The notes under the pieces were generated by a model. That model made no database searches, was not told the DNA's origin, and saw nothing but the letters and a program-made list of their open reading frames with translations. Of a stretch of DNA of 64,000 bases, positions 59,189-64,000 are shown one piece after another (positions within the stretch are counted from its first letter, which is position 1; every line of letters starts with the position of its first letter). A program made the position numbers and the translations under genes. This DNA is from Phycisphaeraceae bacterium (lineage in GTDB: Bacteria > Planctomycetota > Phycisphaerae > Phycisphaerales > UBA1924): NCBI GenBank assembly GCA_019636655.1, contig JAHBXB010000002.1, positions 632,537 through 696,536 on the forward strand, read 5' to 3'.

Positions 59189-60376
59189 ATGAAGGTCCGC
59201 GATCTGATGGAGGCGATGCAGCAGATTGCACCGCTGCGGTACGCCGAGTCGTGGGACAACGTCGGGCTGCTGGTCGGCTCGGCGCGGAAGGAGATCCGCG
59301 GACCGGTCCTGCTCACGATCGACCTGACGGAGGCGGTGGTGCTCGAGGCCGCGGGGATGCGGGCCTCCGCGGTGGTGGCGTACCACCCGGTCATCTTTCA
59401 CCCCATCCGGCGGATCGCCGACGAGGGCCTCGGCGGGCACGCCGCGATCCTGCTCAAGGCGATCGAATCGGGGCTGGCCGTGTACTGCCCGCACTCGGCG
59501 CTCGACGCGGCCCCGGGGGGGATGACGGACTGGCTTGCCGACGGCCTGCTGGACCGCAAGGGCGTGGTCAAGGCGGACCGGCGGGCCCTGGTGCCGCACA
59601 TCCACCGCCACGACAGCCAGCAGGTCAAGGTCGTGACATTTGTTCCCGCCAAGGACGTCGAGCAGGTCCGTCTCGGGATGGCCACGGCCGGGGCGGGGCT
59701 GATCGGCAACTACGAGGTCTGCTCGTTTGCCTCGGATGGGCGCGGCACATTCCGGGGGCTCGACGGGTCCAAGCCGTCGGTGGGCGAGGCCGGCAAGCTG
59801 GAGGAGGTCACCGAGGTGCGGCTGGAGATGGTCTGCTCCAGGCACGCTCTTCCCCTCGCGGTGGAGACGCTGCGGCAGTTCCACCCCTATGAGGAGCCGG
59901 CGATTGACGTCTACGAACTCTCGGGCGTGCCCGAGAGGAGCGCGGGCGCCGGGCGGAGGCTGGTGCTGGACCAGCCCGTCAGCCTGGAGCGGCTCGCCGA
60001 CCGGCTCAAGACGCACCTGTTCGGGCGCGGGCGCGGATCGGGCCCGCCCGGGGCGGTGCAGATCGCCGCGGCGGCGGGCGCGGAGGGCGCCCCGGTCTCG
60101 TTCGTCGGGATCTGCCCCGGCGCGGGGGCGTCGCTGGCGGGCGTCGCCAAGGCCGAGGGATGCCAGGTCTTCGTCACCGGCGAGATGAAGCACCACGAGG
60201 TGCTCGAGGCCATCGAACCCGCCGAGCGGACGCCGGGGATGAGCGTGATCGTCGCCGGGCACACGGCGACCGAGCGGGGCTACCTGCCGCGACTGGCCGA
60301 GCGGCTCCGCGAGATGCTCGACGGGGTCAAGGTTGAGGTCAGCGCCGTCGACCGCAGCCCGTTTGTGCTGCAGTAG
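59189..60376 (+). CDS. Nif3-like dinuclear metal-binding protein
   Basis: A 395-residue member of the Nif3/YqfO family, whose reaction is not settled (a GTP cyclohydrolase I type 2 annotation is common). AESWDNVGLLVG is at the N-terminus, VVAYHPVIFHPIRR and AVYCPHSALDAAPGG carry metal ligands, and the C-terminal TGEMKHHEVLEA and GHTATERGYLP supply the rest. A PII/CutA-like middle domain (~120-270) is present, as in Bacillus YqfO. The start is ATG 59189, with GGAGG at 59179-59183. The in-frame ATG at 59150 lies within a TAGGAT box (59146-59151) that is probably the -10 promoter element, so it should not be the start. Confidence 0.87.
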   Translation: MKVRDLMEAMQQIAPLRYAESWDNVGLLVGSARKEIRGPVLLTIDLTEAVVLEAAGMRASAVVAYHPVIFHPIRRIADEGLGGHAAILLKAIESGLAVYCPHSALDAAPGGMTDWLADGLLDRKGVVKADRRALVPHIHRHDSQQVKVVTFVPAKDVEQVRLGMATAGAGLIGNYEVCSFASDGRGTFRGLDGSKPSVGEAGKLEEVTEVRLEMVCSRHALPLAVETLRQFHPYEEPAIDVYELSGVPERSAGAGRRLVLDQPVSLERLADRLKTHLFGRGRGSGPPGAVQIAAAAGAEGAPVSFVGICPGAGASLAGVAKAEGCQVFVTGEMKHHEVLEAIEPAERTPGMSVIVAGHTATERGYLPRLAERLREMLDGVKVEVSAVDRSPFVLQ

Positions 60377-60387
60377 GCGCGGCGGCG

Positions 60388-60978
60388 TCACGGCTGTTCG
60401 GGCTCGGGGTCCGTCGGCACGGACTCGTCGGGAGAAGGAAGCGGTCGCGTCGGCAGCGTCGTCGGGATCCCCGGGCCGATCGGGGCCGGCCCTTCGCCGA
60501 AGTTCAGCAGCCCGGACTCGTTGTAGGAAACGACCGGCCGGCGCACGCCGGTGTCGAACAGCACGTTGGCCAACGCCCCGGGGGTGATGTAGGTGAGATT
60601 GACGGCGAGGCGGTAGCGGTGCTCCCCGGTCGGCCGTTCGGGGAGCGCATCGGACGCGTCGGAGCCGGGGCCGATCGCGAGGGCCACCGGGATGACCATC
60701 CGGTGCGAGCCGTCGGCGCGGACGGTGCCCTCGGGGGAGCGGGTGCCCTCGAAGACCCGCTTGTTGTCGAGGTCCAGGGCGTACCGGACCTCGCGCAGGG
60801 GGAGCGCCACGTTGTTCTGGTTCTCAGCGAGGACGGTGAAGGCGATCACCAGCCCCTCGGGCGACTCCTGGGCGACGGCCACGTTCGCGACGGAGAGCCG
60901 GGGCTCCTTGTAGTCGGAGCACCCTGCCAGCAGGGCCGCCAGCAGTGCGAGAAAACCAATCGTCGGGCCTTGTCCCAT
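60388..60978 (-). CDS. LEA type 2-like lipoprotein
   Basis: A 196-residue lipoprotein. The signal sequence ends in the lipobox L-L-A-G-C (Cys20). The beta-sandwich body has the pattern of LEA14/WHy domains (LSVANVAVAQESPEGLVIAFTVLAENQNNVALPLREVRYAL), which shield membranes or proteins under stress or act as export partners. The tail is Pro-rich. It converges with the Nif3 gene, 11 bases apart. A TACATT box stands 6 bases before the ATG. Confidence 0.75.
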   Translation of the reverse strand: MGQGPTIGFLALLAALLAGCSDYKEPRLSVANVAVAQESPEGLVIAFTVLAENQNNVALPLREVRYALDLDNKRVFEGTRSPEGTVRADGSHRMVIPVALAIGPGSDASDALPERPTGEHRYRLAVNLTYITPGALANVLFDTGVRRPVVSYNESGLLNFGEGPAPIGPGIPTTLPTRPLPSPDESVPTDPEPEQP

Positions 60979-60984
60979 GCCGAG

Positions 60985-60990
60985 AATGTA
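60985..60990 (-). promoter_or_regulatory. -10 box of a predicted leaderless promoter for the LEA-like lipoprotein gene
   Basis: TACATT on the minus strand ends 6 bases before the ATG at 60978. Confidence 0.45.
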
Positions 60991-61075
60991 GCGACCGGGC
61001 GGACCGGGTGCTCAGGGCGCGGCCGGGGGCTGATTGGGGCGTTGGGGGCGGGGACCCAACCGCGCGGGGGCGGGG

Positions 61076-61522
61076 TCAGTTCGGCAGGGAGACCCACCGG
61101 GCGGTCTCGGCCTGGGTCAGGGTGTACAGGGCCGGTGTGACCGTGGTGATCTCATGGATGTACGTCGTCCACTGAAGGGTCAGCCAACCCAGGATGGCGA
61201 AGCAGATCCAGGCCCCGATCTCGGCCGATCGCGTCTTTCGTGCGTAGATGAGGATGAGGCAGGCCAGCGAGACACTGGTGAGTTTCCACCAGATCAGCAG
61301 GGACGATGAGCCGTGCTCCATGATGAAGCGGGCGATCGGGTTGCCCTCGGACATGCCCACCGAGCGGAGGTAGGTCAGCGTGATCACGAGGTCGGCGATA
61401 CTCATCAGCGCCACAGCCGCGGTGAGCCCGAGAACCCGGGTGGTCCGCCGGCGGATCGCGCTGTCTTTGCCGGGTGCGGCGAGGATCGGCGCGGCGGGTA
61501 TGAAGACCGGGGTTGAACGCAT
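61076..61522 (-). CDS. DUF5658-like small membrane protein
   Basis: A 148-residue protein with an N-terminal cytoplasmic stretch and about three membrane helices. LSIADLVITLTYLRSVGMSEGNPIARFIM has the D-x-x-x-T ... E-x-N-P pattern of DUF5658 membrane proteins. GGAGG about 9 bases upstream on the minus strand supports the ATG at 61522. Function unknown. The gene is divergent from the PQQ-repeat gene. Confidence 0.65.
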   Translation of the reverse strand: MRSTPVFIPAAPILAAPGKDSAIRRRTTRVLGLTAAVALMSIADLVITLTYLRSVGMSEGNPIARFIMEHGSSSLLIWWKLTSVSLACLILIYARKTRSAEIGAWICFAILGWLTLQWTTYIHEITTVTPALYTLTQAETARWVSLPN

Positions 61523-61698
61523 GGAGCGGGGCCTCCGATCGGTCGATCGGACCCTGGGGTCCCGCAATCAAGGGATGCAGCATGCCCGGCGGATCTAGAG
61601 TGATGCGTGTGCCGGGCGTGCCGTCTGGGCAGGGCGGGCCACTCGCCGCCACGGCGGGGTGTGCCGGCGGAAGCGGCTGGGTAAACCGGAGGGCCGGG

Positions 61699-64000
61699 AT
61701 GGGTGTGCTCGCGACAACGGTGGTCCTGTGGCTCGGCGGCGTGGCGGCCCCGGCGTCGCTCGGCCAGCCCGAGCCCCAGAACAACCCGGTGTATGTCGAC
61801 GACGCCCCCGCCGCGACCGAGTCGCTCGCGGGGGTCCCCTCGCAGCTGGCGACGGGGAACATTGATGCGGCGGTCCGGGTGCTGCAGCGGCTGCTTGACG
61901 AAGAGGGCGAGCGGGTGGCGTTGGCGCCGTGGGGCGACCCTGACCTGTTCGTGTCCGTCCGCTCCCGGGCGCACGACACGCTCTCCAAGACTCCGGCGCT
62001 CTTGGCGCGGTACCGCGAGGTGCAGGGCCCGGTTGCCGACCGCATGCTGGAGGAGGGGGCCGACGACGCGGTGGAGCGGACGCGGCTGCTGACCCGCGCC
62101 GGGTTCGAGGCCGCGCTGCGCGTGGCCCAGCGGGAGCTCGAGGCCGCCCGCTTTGAGTCCGCACTCCTCACGCTCCGCCAACTCGAGACCCACCCGGACC
62201 GCACCGGCGAGGCCGGTCGCGACGCGGCGGAACTGCTCCAGGTCGTCGCCCGGTACGTCAACCGCAGCGACGTCTGGGACCGAGCGGAGCGGTGGGCCCG
62301 GCAGGCCGGGGCGCCGACGGGACTCCGGGGAGCCGAGACGTGGCCCGAGGCGACGCTGCGGCGCGGCCTGAGCCCGCTCGATCACCAGGCGCCGGTGTCG
62401 CTCACTGGGATGCTGCTGAGCCCGCTCTGGTCCGTGCCCGTGGGCACCGGGCCGGTGGCGCCCATCGGCGGCCGGTCGATCGGCGACGTGCCCGCGTTCG
62501 CGCAGGGCCTGTGGATCCTCCCGACGCTGAGCGACGAGACGGTCTACGCGAACGATGGGAACACCATCAGCGCGTGGGACCGCTTCACTCTTTCTCGCCT
62601 GTGGTCGACGACGCCGCAGGTCGAGCTCGACCAGGGCCTCGCTGCGAGGGAGTTGGAGGGAAGGCGGACCCGCTTCCCGCTGCGTCCGCGCGGCGCACTG
62701 GGGATCGAGGATGCGGCGACTGTCACCGTCGCGGGGCGCGACATTCTGACTGTCACGGGGGTTGCCGGGCCCGGCATCCTGCCGGGCGCGCAGGAATCGC
62801 GCCGAACGTCCGAGGGAATCCACGCCATCGATTCCAAGACGGGCCAGGTCCGCTGGAGCGTGGCCCCGATCGAACTGGACCAGGTGCTTACGGACACGAG
62901 CGTCCGGGGGCCGCTGGCGGTCAGCGAGGGCACGGTGATCGCCGGGGCCCGGCGCGCCAGCCAGTCCCAGCGGCTTACGAGCCTCTACCTGCTCGGCCTG
63001 GAGCAGGGGACCGGGCGGCTGCGGTGGAAGCGACTGGTCGGCAGCGCGGGGTCGCTCCCGTATGGCAGCCCGCCCTCGCTGCGCGATGGGAGCGAGGTCG
63101 TCGAGGGCGTTGTCTATCGCGGGGACCAGCTCGGCGTGATCGGCGCGTACGAGGCGGGCACGGGACGCTGCGTCTGGGTCCGCCGGATGGGGGCCCCGGC
63201 CTACGGCACGTCGGAAGCGTCATCGCCGTGGGAGATCAACCAGCCGATCATCGACGGCCCGACGATCGTGATGCTCACGCCCGACCGCACCGAGGTCGTG
63301 CGGCTGGATCGCGAGTCCGGGCGGATCCTCGGCCGGCGTCCCGCGGCGGACTTCAGCACACCCGGCCCGGCGTACCTGCTCCGCGTGGGGGACACGCTCG
63401 TGGGTGTGGGCTCGCTGCGCCTGTCGATGGTCCCGATCGGCGCGTTCGAGACCGACGGCATCCGGCAGGAACGGCTCGAGGAGCCGGGCGCCCGGGGGCG
63501 GGTGGTGGTCTCCGGCGATCGGCTGCTCGTGCCGACGGCCACCGGGGTGACGCTGGTCTCGATCCCGGATCAGAAGTCCGCGCGGGTGCCGCCGGAGACA
63601 CTGGCGCTCGCCAGCCCGGGCAACGTGCTCCCGGCGACTAGTCAGCTGCTGGTGGTCGACGACAGCCGGCTCCACGCGTACCTGCTCTGGGACGAGGCCG
63701 AGCGGGTGCTCCGGCAGCGGATGGCCCGCGACCCGGCCGATGCCGGGCCCGCGGTGACGTTCGCGGAGTTGGCGTATCGAGCGGGCAAGGCGGGGCAGAT
63801 TCTCGGGGCCGTTGATGCCGCGCTGAGCGCGCTGGACCGGGGCGCGGACGGGCCGCACCGGAAGGAGAACGAGGCCGCGCGTCGGCGGCTCTGGGACTCC
63901 GTGCTGGGGATGCTGAACGCGAGTCAGGAGCCTGATCCCAGCGCGATCGTGAGCGCCGACTCCGGCCGGCTGGCCGATTCGGAACTGGTCGGCGAACTGG
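61699..64000 (+). CDS. secreted PQQ-like beta-propeller protein (cut by window end)
   Basis: The reading frame stays open from ATG 61699 to the last base, so at least 767 residues are encoded and the C-terminus is missing. GGAGGG at 61688-61693 (5-base gap) supports the start, and a signal peptide ends near SLGQP. Residues ~35-220 are helical and TPR-like (ALRVAQRELEAARFESALLTLRQLE). From ~230 on there are PQQ-type propeller blades (VYANDGNTISAWDRFTLSRLWS; GIHAIDSKTGQVRWSV; GLEQGTGRLRWKRLV). Such proteins are common in planctomycetes, where the ligand is usually unknown. No PQQ-dehydrogenase catalytic Asp/Cys ring was identified. Confidence 0.8.
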   Translation, partial: MGVLATTVVLWLGGVAAPASLGQPEPQNNPVYVDDAPAATESLAGVPSQLATGNIDAAVRVLQRLLDEEGERVALAPWGDPDLFVSVRSRAHDTLSKTPALLARYREVQGPVADRMLEEGADDAVERTRLLTRAGFEAALRVAQRELEAARFESALLTLRQLETHPDRTGEAGRDAAELLQVVARYVNRSDVWDRAERWARQAGAPTGLRGAETWPEATLRRGLSPLDHQAPVSLTGMLLSPLWSVPVGTGPVAPIGGRSIGDVPAFAQGLWILPTLSDETVYANDGNTISAWDRFTLSRLWSTTPQVELDQGLAARELEGRRTRFPLRPRGALGIEDAATVTVAGRDILTVTGVAGPGILPGAQESRRTSEGIHAIDSKTGQVRWSVAPIELDQVLTDTSVRGPLAVSEGTVIAGARRASQSQRLTSLYLLGLEQGTGRLRWKRLVGSAGSLPYGSPPSLRDGSEVVEGVVYRGDQLGVIGAYEAGTGRCVWVRRMGAPAYGTSEASSPWEINQPIIDGPTIVMLTPDRTEVVRLDRESGRILGRRPAADFSTPGPAYLLRVGDTLVGVGSLRLSMVPIGAFETDGIRQERLEEPGARGRVVVSGDRLLVPTATGVTLVSIPDQKSARVPPETLALASPGNVLPATSQLLVVDDSRLHAYLLWDEAERVLRQRMARDPADAGPAVTFAELAYRAGKAGQILGAVDAALSALDRGADGPHRKENEAARRRLWDSVLGMLNASQEPDPSAIVSADSGRLADSELVGEL

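Overview
The window looks like a piece of a high-GC planctomycete chromosome, most likely of the class Phycisphaerae. Support comes from two secreted proteins with planctomycete-style dockerin-like EF-hand tails, tandem HtrA-type PDZ proteins, a zinc-ribbon membrane protein, a prepilin-like protein, a PQQ-type beta-propeller protein and a divergent sigma-70-like protein carrying a MerR-type helix-turn-helix. This assignment is an inference; there is no rRNA or other phylogenetic marker beyond housekeeping genes.

Layout. 1-8 kb: the end of an unknown gene, an active HtrA protease, a larger protease-like protein without catalytic residues, a secreted Asp-box/dockerin protein, an MlaF-like ATPase and a cysteine desulfurase. 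8-16.3 kb: a glycan cluster (methyltransferase, pyruvyl-transferase-like protein, a three-domain double glycosyltransferase, a GT4 and a GT2) in which three different enzymes share one C-terminal Rossmann-like domain with a GAGxHT motif. 16.4-25 kb: PilZ protein, rpiB, a Sua5-like/protein-arginine-phosphatase fusion, a pseudopilin, ComEC with a degenerate C-terminal domain, an exported protein and HU. 25-37.5 kb: clpS, a 2-hydroxyacid dehydrogenase, a nitroreductase, a mannose-1-phosphate guanylyltransferase, ruvX, an AsmA-like protein, a GT2 plus polysaccharide deacetylase pair, flotillin with its NfeD/YqiJ-like partner, and leuS.

37.5-40.8 kb: a non-coding hairpin-rich stretch, then a visibly less GC-rich island with a complete type II restriction-modification set: putative endonuclease, controller protein, cytosine-5 methyltransferase and Vsr repair nuclease. 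40.8-48.7 kb: an unknown protein behind a strong promoter, a lone nuoF, a large M48 membrane protease, a dockerin-like secreted protein, a membrane protein and mqnA, with a duplicated intergenic element. 48.7-64 kb: the sigma-like protein, a GT9, lptB, lipoproteins, a NeuD/PglD-like acyltransferase, a coiled-coil membrane protein, mcsA-mcsB, plsY, a Nif3 protein, a LEA-type lipoprotein and a PQQ-repeat protein cut by the window edge.

The genes form three functional themes. One is envelope and glycan synthesis (the 8-16 kb cluster, manC, GT2/deacetylase, GT9, lptB, plsY, neuD-like). The second is protein quality control: HtrA, M48, ClpS and a predicted complete arginine-phosphorylation pair made of McsA/McsB and a YwlE-like phosphatase. 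The third is a mobile-looking restriction-modification island. A recurring promoter geometry, a TANNNT-like box 5-6 bases before the start codon, indicates that many transcripts here are leaderless. No tRNA, rRNA, CRISPR array or insertion sequence was seen.
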